Assembly: GCF_000427645.1 (NCBI RefSeq) | Contig: NZ_KE386571.1 | Location: forward strand, 806,001-870,000 | DNA from: Sphingomonas phyllosphaerae FA2 | Lineage (GTDB): Bacteria > Pseudomonadota > Alphaproteobacteria > Sphingomonadales > Sphingomonadaceae | Length of the DNA: 64,000 nt | Direction of reading: 5' to 3' | Shown here: positions 9,505-17,814 of the stretch, in pieces | Layout of the letters: every line of letters begins with the position of its first letter | How positions within the stretch are numbered: position 1 is the first letter of the stretch | The notes under the pieces: model-generated | Told to the model about the DNA's origin: nothing | Databases searched by the model: none | What the model saw: the letters and a program-made list of their open reading frames with translations, nothing else | Program-made: the position numbers and the translations under genes

Positions 9505-10731
9505 TCACCCGCGCGCGAAGATGCGTCGCCACGCTGGCTTGGCGCTGCCTGATTGCAGCACGCCGCGGCGGAAAAGGCGCGCGCCGATCGTGATGAACAC
9601 TGCCACCCACAGTAATTGCCAGGCGAGCGCGGCCAGATGCGGCCACCATTGCGCACCCGACGCCGCGCGGCCGGCCATCGCAAATGGCGAGGAAAGCGGG
9701 AAAAATTCGGCGGCGGTCGCGAGGAGGGTGCCCGGATGGGAGACCGCGGAGGAGGCGAGGCCGAACATCGCAACCTGGATGATCGTGATCGGAAGCGAGA
9801 GCATCTGAACCTCGCGCATCGTGCCGGCCTGGGCGCCAACCCCTAGAAATACCGAGCCTAAAAGCAGGAAGGCGGTGGTGAAATAGGCGGCGAACAGCAG
9901 CGCGAAGGGAACCATGCCGATCGCGGGGCGCAGGTGCGCCAAATCTGCGCCGAAGTCGCCGGGCAGCAGCGCGCCGACCTGGCTGAGCACCGTACCCCAG
10001 AATGCAACGAACAGCAGCGCGACGCCGTACATCCCCAGCAGCTTGCCGAGGAAAACACTCTCCAGCGGCACGGAAGCGGCAAGAATTTCAATAACCTTGT
10101 TGTTCCGCTCCTCGGCCATCGTGCCCACCACCTGACCGGACAGGAAGAGGGTCAGGAAGAAGATACCGAAGACAGCAAGAAACGACGCAGCGTTGCGATC
10201 GCCGCGCTTCGGGGCGGCGGTTCTGACCGGCTCCATCCGTGCTGTGGGGGCATCGGCACCGGCCCGCTCGATCAGCGCGGCCTGTCGCGATACGGTGGCA
10301 AGATAACGCGCGTCGTCCCGGTTTCCGGCCGAAAATACCACCCTCGGCTCCGCAAGCGTGCCGTATAACACCGCGTTCACGTCGGCCCCGGGCGCATCGA
10401 GCATCGCGCGGGACACAATTTGCGCGTTTTCGACCGAAGGGTGCAGCGCCAACGGCGGCGGTGCCGCGTCGCCGCGCACGAGCGGACGCAATTGCGCATC
10501 GGCACTACGCAACGCCTTCGCCGATGCAGCCGGCAGCATCGCGACCAGCCGCGCCTTGTCGGACGACCCTTGCGTCACCGAGGCGGCGCTGACCCCGCCC
10601 AATACGCTGAGCGAGCCCATGATGGCCGGGGCGAACAGGAAGATCAGGAAGATTGGCGTGAAGACCGTCGCGGTGAAATCGCGGCGGGCGATCGTCAGCG
10701 TCTGGCGGATCTGGCGGCGCAGCGGGCTCAT
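9505..10731 (-). CDS. ABC-2 type permease (NatB-like)
   Basis: Membrane subunit of an ABC exporter, 408 aa. The first transmembrane segment (VFTPIFLIFLFAPAIMGSL) is followed by a large extracytoplasmic loop (about 50-190) and then five more helices, the classic NatB/YhaP layout. The segment FLTLFLSGQVVGTMAEERNNKVIEILAASVP carries the family motif MAEERNNKVIE. Start ATG 10731 overlaps the stop of the ATPase gene (ATGA), so the two are translationally coupled. Na+ export is the named activity of the family, but the substrate here is inference only. Confidence 0.9.
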   Translation of the reverse strand: MSPLRRQIRQTLTIARRDFTATVFTPIFLIFLFAPAIMGSLSVLGGVSAASVTQGSSDKARLVAMLPAASAKALRSADAQLRPLVRGDAAPPPLALHPSVENAQIVSRAMLDAPGADVNAVLYGTLAEPRVVFSAGNRDDARYLATVSRQAALIERAGADAPTARMEPVRTAAPKRGDRNAASFLAVFGIFFLTLFLSGQVVGTMAEERNNKVIEILAASVPLESVFLGKLLGMYGVALLFVAFWGTVLSQVGALLPGDFGADLAHLRPAIGMVPFALLFAAYFTTAFLLLGSVFLGVGAQAGTMREVQMLSLPITIIQVAMFGLASSAVSHPGTLLATAAEFFPLSSPFAMAGRAASGAQWWPHLAALAWQLLWVAVFITIGARLFRRGVLQSGSAKPAWRRIFARG

Positions 10732-11648
10732 GCCTTCGACTCCGAAGCGGTTTGCCCGACGATCCGCACGAACGCATCGTGCAGGCCCGGGCGTTCGATC
10801 GACAGGCCCTTGATGCCATAGCCAGCGTCGATCAGCCGCCGGAGCAGTCCCTCGATGCCCTCCTCGGGCAGCGCGAAACGCCAACCCTCCCCGTCGGGGC
10901 GGGCGGACGGCGGGAGCATCGCCGCGAGCTGCGGGTCGACGTGCGTGGGCACGTAATGGACCTGTTGGGGAAGGAGCGCGCGCGCTTCGTCGACGGTGCC
11001 TTCGAAACGTCGTTTGCCGCCGGCAATCACCGCCAACCGGTCGCATAGCCGTTGCGCGTGCTGCATGACATGGGTTGAGAAGAGGATCGTCGCACCGCGA
11101 TCACGCTCGGCGAGGATCAGCGCCTCCAGCCGCTCCTGATTGACCGGATCGAGGCCCGAGAAGGGTTCGTCGAGCACCAGCAGGTCGGGACGGTGAACGA
11201 CCGCGCCGAGCAACTGCACGAGCTGCGCCATTCCCTTCGACAGCTTGCGGATCTTCTCGTCGATCGCATGGCCGAGCCCGGCGGCCTCCAGCAACTCGGC
11301 GGCGCGCGCGCGGCCGGTCTGCCAATCGAGCCCGCGCAGCGCGCCCATGAACGCCACCGCCTCGCGCGCCTTCATTGAGGGATAGAGGCCGCGTTCCTCG
11401 GGCAGATAGCCGACGCGATCACCGACGTCGCGCGGGTGGTCGCTGCCGAGCAACGTGCGCGTGCCCGCATCGGGCTCGATGATGCCGAGCGTCATGCGCA
11501 GCGTTGTCGTCTTGCCCGCGCCATTGGGGCCGAGCACGCCGTAGATCATGCCCGCCGGCACCGCGAGATCGACGCCGTCGACCACCTGCCGCTCGCCGTA
11601 TCGCTTCACCAATCCGTCGGCGATGACGGCGTAATCGTTCGATGCCAC
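10728..11648 (-). CDS. ABC transporter ATP-binding protein (NatA-like)
   Basis: The 306-aa ATPase partner of the following permease. Walker A is GPNGAGKTT, the signature is LSKGMAQ and Walker B is LLVLDEPFSGLDPV, followed by the switch His in LFSTHVMQHAQ. A C-terminal extension of about 80 residues is usual for NatA/DrrA-type ATPases. It is the first gene of a two-gene operon, and the 358-base upstream gap contains one dispersed repeat. Confidence 0.92.
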   Translation of the reverse strand: MASNDYAVIADGLVKRYGERQVVDGVDLAVPAGMIYGVLGPNGAGKTTTLRMTLGIIEPDAGTRTLLGSDHPRDVGDRVGYLPEERGLYPSMKAREAVAFMGALRGLDWQTGRARAAELLEAAGLGHAIDEKIRKLSKGMAQLVQLLGAVVHRPDLLVLDEPFSGLDPVNQERLEALILAERDRGATILFSTHVMQHAQRLCDRLAVIAGGKRRFEGTVDEARALLPQQVHYVPTHVDPQLAAMLPPSARPDGEGWRFALPEEGIEGLLRRLIDAGYGIKGLSIERPGLHDAFVRIVGQTASESKA

Positions 11649-12006
11649 GCGTGCTTCCCCTTGTCGCCGTGCAGCGTAGCGGGGCGGGTGCGCGTCGCCA
11701 ATCGCTATCGCCGCTGCGGGCGGAGGCGGGGCGACGTGTCATGCGGTGCACGTCCGGGTTGACGATTGGGACAGCGAGCCGAAGGCTCGCGCGCTCGCTT
11801 TGCGCGCGCTCACCTCTCACCCAGCGCCGACCAAGCCTTTGCTGCGCAGAAGTGAGCGGATGTCAGGTGTGGCGGCGTCGACCCGAGCCGTCATTGCGAG
11901 CGTAGCGAAGCAATCCAGAGCCGGATCAGGACGCCCTGGATTGCTTCGCTACGCTCGCAATGACGGAAGGGATATTCGGCCTCACGAGCCATCGAACGGC
12001 TTCGGC
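11649..12006. other. intergenic region with one palindromic repeat
   Basis: This gap lies between the NatA start and the stop of the NdvA-like gene. It holds the family-B repeat at 11890-11964 and GC-rich sequence with a run of CG/GC-alternating palindromes near 11775-11815. I see no convincing gene, promoter or terminator in the rest. Confidence 0.5.
11890..11964. repeat. dispersed palindromic repeat, family B, copy 1
   Basis: A 75-base near-perfect inverted repeat. The left arm starts GTCATTGCGAGCGTAGCGAA, the right arm mirrors it and ends CGCTACGCTCGCAATGAC. The loop contains CCGGATCAGGACGCC. Nearly identical full copies lie at 19785-19859, 47707-47781 and (with a changed core) 59025-59100. 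A copy without its core lies at 51662-51689. Confidence 0.9.
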
Positions 12007-13806
12007 TCAGGCCGCGGCGCGTGCGCCGGCGTCGTCGTTGGCGGCCGGGGTGCTGAGTCCGCCGTCCTGCGCCAGCTTCGCGAAGGCTCCGCCGGCGGCG
12101 AGCAGTTCGTCGAAGCCGCCCTGTTCGACGATCCGACCCTGATCGAGCACGACGATCCGGTCCGCCGCCCGCACGGTCGAGAGGCGGTGCGCGATGACGA
12201 AGGTGGTGCGGCCGTGCCGTAGCCGTTCGAGGCTTTCCTGAAGTCGTGCCTCAGTGGCGACGTCTAGCGCGCTGGTCGCTTCATCAAGCAGCAGGATCGG
12301 CGCGTTCTTCAAGAGCGCGCGGGCGATCGCGATCCGTTGCCGCTCGCCGCCCGAGAGCCCGGCGCCGCGATCGCCGACTGCGGTGGCAAAGCCGTCGGGC
12401 TTGCGCATGATGAAGTCCCAGGCACCCGCGATTCGCGCGGCATCCTCGATCTGCTCCATCGTGGCGTCGGGATTGCCCATCGCGATATTCTCGGCGATCG
12501 AGCGGTTGAAGAGGCCAGCCTCCTGGAACACCACGCCGGTCGCGGCGCGCAGCGAGGCGAGGGTGACGCCGCTGATGTCCTGACCGTCAACGAGGATGCG
12601 GCCTTTTTCCGGATCCCAGGCGCGCTGGAACAGGCCGAGCGCGGTCGACTTGCCCGAGCCGGTCGGGCCGACGATCGCGACCGTCTCGCCGGGGGCGACC
12701 TCGAAGTCAAGATCGTGAACCGCGCCCGAGCCGGTCGGGTAGCGGAACGAGACGTTCTCGAAGGTGACCCGGCCGTCCGAGACCGCGAGCGGCGCGGCGT
12801 CGGCGGCTTCGGTGATGTGGCTCTGCTGGTCGAGCACCTCGAAGAACTGGCGGAGCGCGGGAAGGCGCTGGGCGATGTTGACGATGAAGCCGGTGACCGT
12901 CTCGAGCCGCGCGATCATGAGGGTCGCAAAGCCGACGAACGACACGACGTCGCCGATCGTCGCCAGCCCGCGGGTGATCAGCGCCGCGCCGAAGCCGAAC
13001 ACCGAGACGATCGCGATCGACGAGGCACCACGCGTCAGCACCGCCGACACCGCCCACCAGTTGAGCACCGGATATTGCGCATGGAGCAGATCGTGGAGCG
13101 AGCGGCGGACGTTGCCCATTTCGCCGGGCACCGCGAGGAAGCTCTGGAGCACGGTGACGTTGCCGAAGAGGTCGCCGAGATTGCCCGAAATGTCGGTGAA
13201 GCGATCCTCGACGCGTGCCTGCCCGGTGGCGGTGTGGCGCATCACGATCAGGTTGACCGCTGAATAGACGAGCATCAGCACGACCAGCACCAGCCCGAGC
13301 CGCCAGTTGGTGACCATCGCGATCGGGAGCAGCAGCGCAAGAATTCCGATATTGGTGATCTGGTCGCGCAGCAGCGGCAGCCACAGGTTGAACAGCCCCT
13401 CACAGCCAGAGATCATGATCCGCATCAGCCGGCCCGAGCGCGCCTGCGTATGAAAGGCAGGGGGCAGCGCGAGCAGATGCTCGACATAGGTGGACATGGC
13501 GATCAGCCGGCGCCGGTGCGTCATGCGATCGGCGAGCAGGGCGATCACCACGCCCGCGGCGAAGACGGTGACGCTGATCGCGCACCACAAGCCGACGTAG
13601 CGCATCGGGTTCGCGCCGGTTGTGAGGCCATTGACCGCCTTGCCGAACAGCAGCGGTTCGGCGACCTGCAGGAACGCGACCAGCGCGCCGGCGCCGAGCA
13701 GCGAGCCGGCCTTCAGCCGCTCCGGGCGGAGCAGCGCGAGCGCGCGGAGAACGATACGGGGCGAGGGCAGGGGCTCGGCGGACGTGCGTTCGGCGGACAG
13801 GGGCAT
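12007..13806 (-). CDS. ABC exporter, NdvA/ChvA-like (beta-glucan type)
   Basis: A 599-aa half-transporter with fused membrane and ATPase domains. About six transmembrane segments occupy residues 25-310. The ATPase has Walker A GPTGSGKST, Q-loop VVFQEAGLFN, signature LSGGERQRIA and Walker B ILLLDEATSALD. Overall layout and the FGFGAALITRGLATIGDVVSFVGFATLMIARLE stretch resemble NdvA, the cyclic beta-1,2-glucan exporter. No glucan synthase is nearby, so the substrate is uncertain and a lipid or peptide is possible. Start MPLSAERT at 13806 is preferred over a frame extending to 13845. Confidence 0.85.
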   Translation of the reverse strand: MPLSAERTSAEPLPSPRIVLRALALLRPERLKAGSLLGAGALVAFLQVAEPLLFGKAVNGLTTGANPMRYVGLWCAISVTVFAAGVVIALLADRMTHRRRLIAMSTYVEHLLALPPAFHTQARSGRLMRIMISGCEGLFNLWLPLLRDQITNIGILALLLPIAMVTNWRLGLVLVVLMLVYSAVNLIVMRHTATGQARVEDRFTDISGNLGDLFGNVTVLQSFLAVPGEMGNVRRSLHDLLHAQYPVLNWWAVSAVLTRGASSIAIVSVFGFGAALITRGLATIGDVVSFVGFATLMIARLETVTGFIVNIAQRLPALRQFFEVLDQQSHITEAADAAPLAVSDGRVTFENVSFRYPTGSGAVHDLDFEVAPGETVAIVGPTGSGKSTALGLFQRAWDPEKGRILVDGQDISGVTLASLRAATGVVFQEAGLFNRSIAENIAMGNPDATMEQIEDAARIAGAWDFIMRKPDGFATAVGDRGAGLSGGERQRIAIARALLKNAPILLLDEATSALDVATEARLQESLERLRHGRTTFVIAHRLSTVRAADRIVVLDQGRIVEQGGFDELLAAGGAFAKLAQDGGLSTPAANDDAGARAAA

Positions 13807-13913
13807 GACCAACTCACGAATCGGTAAGAGGACGCGGCGGCGCATTGGATCGCCGTTGATGGCCGTCGTAAGGGAAGATGGTTAACGGGAGGTGTGAGCG
13901 GATGCCCTGGCGC

Positions 13914-14000
13914 CGTCATCCCGGCCTTGAGCCGGGATCCCGATCTTTTTCATGCGGGTGCCAAGAAGAAGCGGGGCCCCGGATCAAGTCCGGGACGACG
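13914..14000. repeat. dispersed palindromic repeat, family A, copy 2
   Basis: An 87-base inverted repeat of the same design as 1614-1697. It has CGTCATCCCGGCCTTGAGCC on the left, a core with AAGAAGAAGCGGGG, and GGATCAAGTCCGGGACGACG on the right. It sits between the NdvA-like gene and the type I secretion genes, just downstream of the latter. Confidence 0.85.
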
Positions 14001-14035
14001 ACAGAGAGGGGAATCGTTGACCAGGACGTGTCGGA

Positions 14036-15403
14036 TCAATGCTCGCGGAACGAGGACCAGAAGGCGCCTACCAAGGGCTCCAGCGCATAATCAAGCGCGG
14101 TGCGTTTGCGCAGCGGGATCAACACCTGCGCGGGCATGCCGGGACGTAGCTTGAACTGTTCGCCGCGGAACCTGGCGAGGACATGCAGCTCCTCGGGCGG
14201 TACGGTGATTTCCGCGGTGAAATAGCTGACGCCGGTCTTCTCGTCGGTGAAGCTATCGGCCGAGAGGCGCGTCATCGTGCCGTTGAGCGGCGGGATGTCG
14301 CGTTCGTGGAGGCTTGGGAACTTGACGGTGGTGTGCTGGCCGACCTTGAGGTCGTCGGCGTCGTCGGGCGAGATGCGCGCCTGGATGCGCAGCGGTGCCT
14401 GTTCGGGGACGATGTCCATCAGCTTCTGCCCCGGCTGGATCACGCCGCCGGGAGTGAAGACGGTCAGCCCGACCACCGCGCCGGTCGCGGGAGCGCGGAT
14501 TTCGGTGCGCGCCAGTTGTTCGCGCGCCGCGCCCAGCTTCGGCAACAGCTCGCCAAGCCGCACCTCGACGTCACGCAGATCGGCGGCGGTACGTTCGGTG
14601 AAGGTGCGTTCGGCCTCGAGCCGCTGAATCTGGCTTTCGCGGGCGGCCTCCCGGGTCTGCGCGACGCTGGCGGAATATTGCCCGCGCTGGCCCTGCAATT
14701 CGGCGCGCATCCGCTCCAGCTCGCGCAGGCGGGTCTGCGAGACGAAGCCCTTGGCGGCGACCGGGCGCAGCGCGTCGAGCTGCGCGTCGAGCAGCTTCAA
14801 CTGCTCCTGCGCGGAAAGCACCTGCTCGCCGTAGCCGCGGCCCTGTTCGTTCGACTGCGCCGCGCGCTGGCCGAGTGCGTCGCGCTGCGCGGTGAGCGTC
14901 GCGGTGCGCGCGTTAAGTTCGGTCTGCTGGAGGCGCATCGCGAGCGCGGCCTCGGCGCGGTCCTCGGCGTTGAGCGTCGCGAATTCGCGCGGGGGCGCGA
15001 TGCGGGTCTGGCCGAGCTGTTCGGCCTGAAGCCGCGCGCGCTGCGCGAGCAGACGGATGGTCTGCGACGCGAGCGCGCGTTCGCTGGCGAGCACCTCCGG
15101 CGAGCCGAGGCGGATCAGTAATTGCCCTTGCTGGACGCGCTGGCCGTCGCGAACGAAGATCTTGTCGACCACGCCGCCGTCGCGGTGCTGGACCGCCTGC
15201 CGCTGGCCGGAGACCGCGAGCACGCCTTCGGCATAGGCGGCCGCGTCGAGCCGTGCGAACGCCGCCCAGCCGAGGAAGCCGATGAAGAACAAGGCCGCGA
15301 CGATCAGGCCGTTGCGGATGTCGCTGCGCGGATCGGCGGGCAGGTGGACCGCATCGTCGCCAGTTGCCGACAGCGGGGCGGGGGAGAGGGGCAGGGTGGC
15401 CAT
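14036..15403 (-). CDS. type I secretion periplasmic adaptor, HlyD/PrsE family
   Basis: A 455-aa membrane-fusion protein that links an inner-membrane ABC transporter to an outer-membrane TolC channel. One N-terminal transmembrane helix (LIVAALFFIGFLGWAAFARL) is followed by a biotinyl-lipoyl-like half (GVLAVSGQRQAVQHRDGGVV), a long coiled-coil region (about 110-300, rich in Ala, Gln, Glu, Arg and Leu), and the beta-barrel end with IRAPATGAVVGLTVFTPGGV. It starts three bases after the upstream ABC gene ends, so it is co-transcribed with it. No TolC homologue or RTX substrate is in the window. Confidence 0.92.
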   Translation of the reverse strand: MATLPLSPAPLSATGDDAVHLPADPRSDIRNGLIVAALFFIGFLGWAAFARLDAAAYAEGVLAVSGQRQAVQHRDGGVVDKIFVRDGQRVQQGQLLIRLGSPEVLASERALASQTIRLLAQRARLQAEQLGQTRIAPPREFATLNAEDRAEAALAMRLQQTELNARTATLTAQRDALGQRAAQSNEQGRGYGEQVLSAQEQLKLLDAQLDALRPVAAKGFVSQTRLRELERMRAELQGQRGQYSASVAQTREAARESQIQRLEAERTFTERTAADLRDVEVRLGELLPKLGAAREQLARTEIRAPATGAVVGLTVFTPGGVIQPGQKLMDIVPEQAPLRIQARISPDDADDLKVGQHTTVKFPSLHERDIPPLNGTMTRLSADSFTDEKTGVSYFTAEITVPPEELHVLARFRGEQFKLRPGMPAQVLIPLRKRTALDYALEPLVGAFWSSFREH

Positions 15404-15406
15404 GGC

Positions 15407-17191
15407 TCAGGCGCTCGCGCTGGGGGCGGTGATCGTCGGGGAGGTGCCGGGGCTGGGCACCGCGCGCGGCCGCTGCGGCGCGATCTTGGGCAGCACCTCG
15501 TCGCGCGGGCCGAACATTTCCACGCGGCCGCCGCGCATCACCAGCAGCTTGTCGACGACGGGCAGGATGCCGAGCTTGTGGCTGACCACGAGAATGGTGT
15601 GCCCGGCCTTCTTGTAATGGTCGATCGCGGCGAGCAGCGCGCTGTCGCCCTCGGCATCGAGGTGCGCGTTGGGTTCGTCGAGGATCAGCACCGCGGGATC
15701 GCCGAACATCGCGCGCGCCAGCGCGACGCGCTGCGCCTGACCCGCCGACAGCCCGCGCCCGCCGGGCTTCAGCTCGTGATCGAAGCCGCCGGGCAGCCGC
15801 TGGATCAGCTCGCGCGCGCGGGCGCGCTCGGCGGCCTTGATCGCGGCGGCGTCGATCGCGGCGGGGTCGTGCGCCAGCTCGGTGCGGAAGCGGGCGATAT
15901 TCTCCTTTACGGTGCCGGCGAACAACGACGGGTCCTGCGGGAGATAGCCGATATGTTCGGCGAGCAGTTCCGGGTCCCAATCGGTGACGTCGGCGCCGTC
16001 GATGCGGACCCGGCCGCGATCGGGGCGGATCGCGCCGGCGATGATCCGCGCGAGCGTCGACTTGCCCGCGCCGCTTGGGCCGACGATCGCGATCACCTCG
16101 CCCGCCGAGATCGGTAGCGACACGTCGCTGATGATCGTGCCGTCGCGAGCGTCGTTGAACAACGTGACGTTTTCGAGCCGCAGCGTGCCCTTTGGCGCGG
16201 GAAGCCGGGTGACGACGCCGGCGGTGTGCGTCTCGGTCAGCAGCTTGTCGAGCCGCAGGTAGCTGCCATGCGCCTGCGCGATGCCCTTCCAGCTGCCGAT
16301 CAGCAATTCGATCGGCGCGAGCGCACGCGAGATCAGGAACGAGGCGGCGAAGATCGAGCCGCCCGAAATCTGGTTGTCGATCGCCAGCAATGCACCCAGA
16401 CCGAGCGCGAGGCTTTGCAGCGCCAGCCGGACGAACTTGGTAGCGGTCATGTAATTGCCGCTGGTGAAGCCGGCGCGGGTCTGGAGCGCGAGCATCGTCT
16501 CGCGATAGCGCAACTGGCGCGTCACCATCGCGCGGCGCATGCCCAGCGCGCGCACCGCCTCCGCGCCGCCGAGCATCGCCTCCTGGCTGGCGTAGCTGGT
16601 GGTCGCGGCGATCTGCGCGCGTTCCAGCGCGGTGCGGGTGCCCTTTTCGTTGCGCCAGGCGATCACGGGCAGGATCGTGCCCCCGACCAGCGCGACGATC
16701 CCCAGCACCGGATGAACCAGGAAGCAGACCGCGATGTAGATCGGCGTCCACGGCGCATCGAACAGCGCAAGCACGCCCGGGCCGCTGATCGTCTGGCGGA
16801 CGTTGTCGAACTCGCGCAGCGCCTGTCGCGCGACCGGCTGGTCGGGGCGGCCGAGGGTGGCGTCGAGCAGGACGGGCGCGAGCGTCGCGTCGAGACGGAC
16901 CCCGGCGCGCACCAGCAACCGCGTGCGGATGCGATCGAGCATCGACAGCGTGATGAGCGCGAACAGCAGCACCGCGGTGAGGAACCACAAGGTCAGCCGG
17001 CCATGCGTCGGCACCACCCGGTCATAGACCTGCAACATGTACAGCGTCGGCGCGATATACAGGATGTTGACCAGCGCGCTGAACCCGAAGGCGGCCAGAA
17101 TATGGCGGCGGCATAGCGAGAGCGCTGCCCGCATCGGGCCTTCGCCACCCGGATTCGTGGTTATCATCATGGAACCAACGCCTAGCATCAC
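15407..17191 (-). CDS. type I secretion ABC transporter, PrsD/AprD family
   Basis: A 594-aa inner-membrane exporter. The N-terminal membrane domain (about residues 20-320) begins MRAALSLCRRHILAAFGFSA. The C-terminal ATPase has Walker A GPSGAGKST, a slightly unusual signature LSAGQAQRVALARAM and Walker B VLILDEPNAHLD. The DEPN motif is typical of PrsD/HasD-type transporters that secrete RTX proteins, proteases or lipases. Several in-frame starts exist (17191, or Met residues 2, 8, 9 and 21 of that frame), and I cannot decide between them. It forms an operon with the adaptor immediately downstream. Confidence 0.92.
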   Translation of the reverse strand: MMLGVGSMMITTNPGGEGPMRAALSLCRRHILAAFGFSALVNILYIAPTLYMLQVYDRVVPTHGRLTLWFLTAVLLFALITLSMLDRIRTRLLVRAGVRLDATLAPVLLDATLGRPDQPVARQALREFDNVRQTISGPGVLALFDAPWTPIYIAVCFLVHPVLGIVALVGGTILPVIAWRNEKGTRTALERAQIAATTSYASQEAMLGGAEAVRALGMRRAMVTRQLRYRETMLALQTRAGFTSGNYMTATKFVRLALQSLALGLGALLAIDNQISGGSIFAASFLISRALAPIELLIGSWKGIAQAHGSYLRLDKLLTETHTAGVVTRLPAPKGTLRLENVTLFNDARDGTIISDVSLPISAGEVIAIVGPSGAGKSTLARIIAGAIRPDRGRVRIDGADVTDWDPELLAEHIGYLPQDPSLFAGTVKENIARFRTELAHDPAAIDAAAIKAAERARARELIQRLPGGFDHELKPGGRGLSAGQAQRVALARAMFGDPAVLILDEPNAHLDAEGDSALLAAIDHYKKAGHTILVVSHKLGILPVVDKLLVMRGGRVEMFGPRDEVLPKIAPQRPRAVPSPGTSPTITAPSASA

Positions 17192-17421
17192 CGTTTCGTC
17201 AAAGCGACGAGTTACGTGCGAGGCCCGGCCCTACTCCGGCGAGCCCCGCACGCGTTGTGGATCGTCCCTTTCCCACGCCGCACATCGCAGGAATAATTGA
17301 AGAATTTACTAGTCCCCCGATCGCCGGCGGGCCGGGGCCGCGCGTCCTGCGATCGGATGAAATTTCCGCAAGGAACGCGCTTCGCCGAATCGATTGTCCC
17401 GCTGCGGTGACTCACGTCTCT

Positions 17422-17440
17422 ATTGCTAGTCAGTCGCAAT
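17422..17440. promoter_or_regulatory. Fur-box-like operator overlapping a promoter
   Basis: ATTGCTAGTCAGTCGCAAT is an inverted repeat (ATTGC / GCAAT, 9-base spacer) that resembles the TTGNNAATNATTNNCAA form of the Fur site. A TTGCTA (-35) and TTATAG (-10) pair with a 16-base spacer overlaps it, 34 bases before the first codon of the iron-uptake operon. It shares 12 of 17 positions with the site at 40051-40067. Confidence 0.5.
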
Positions 17441-17484
17441 CGCTGTTATAGCGGCGTCATGCTAGGGCGTGGGGAAAGTGGCGG

Positions 17485-17814
17485 ATGCTGATGCAGCGGG
17501 TGGAATCGCCGCCGGAGGCAGCGCCGCGCACGCGCCACATCCGCGTCGCCGCAGTGACGATGGCCGTGCGCTGCCTGACCGCGTTCCTCGGCGGCTATGC
17601 GCTGATCGCGACGGTCGCGATGCTGATCGCGCGGCTGCTGCCGATCGCGCGGGTCGAGGCGACCGTCTGGGCGATGATCCCGAGCTTCCTGATCTACGCG
17701 GTCGTGGCCTTGTGGTGTTTCCATGAGCCGAAGCTGGCGCGGATCGTCGGCGGGGTGTGGGGTGGTGCGATCCTCGCAGGAGCGGCGGTCTGGCTGCTGG
17801 GCGTGCGACCGTGA
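17485..17814 (+). CDS. DUF3649-like small membrane protein of an iron-uptake operon
   Basis: A 109-aa protein with three hydrophobic segments (about 22-50, 57-77, 84-105). It heads an operon with a PepSY-associated membrane protein and a DUF3325-like protein. This gene trio is characteristic of siderophore and iron-uptake loci, where the first protein is usually DUF3649. The family assignment rests mainly on order and size. The next gene starts at a GTG that overlaps this stop (GTGA). A second ATG at 17491 is an alternative start. Iron regulation is suggested by the Fur-like site upstream. Confidence 0.8.
   Translation: MLMQRVESPPEAAPRTRHIRVAAVTMAVRCLTAFLGGYALIATVAMLIARLLPIARVEATVWAMIPSFLIYAVVALWCFHEPKLARIVGGVWGGAILAGAAVWLLGVRP

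Noticed and set aside
11890..11964. Palindromic elements considered as a CRISPR array
   Set aside because: The copies are tens of kilobases apart and not regularly spaced, so there is no repeat-spacer structure.
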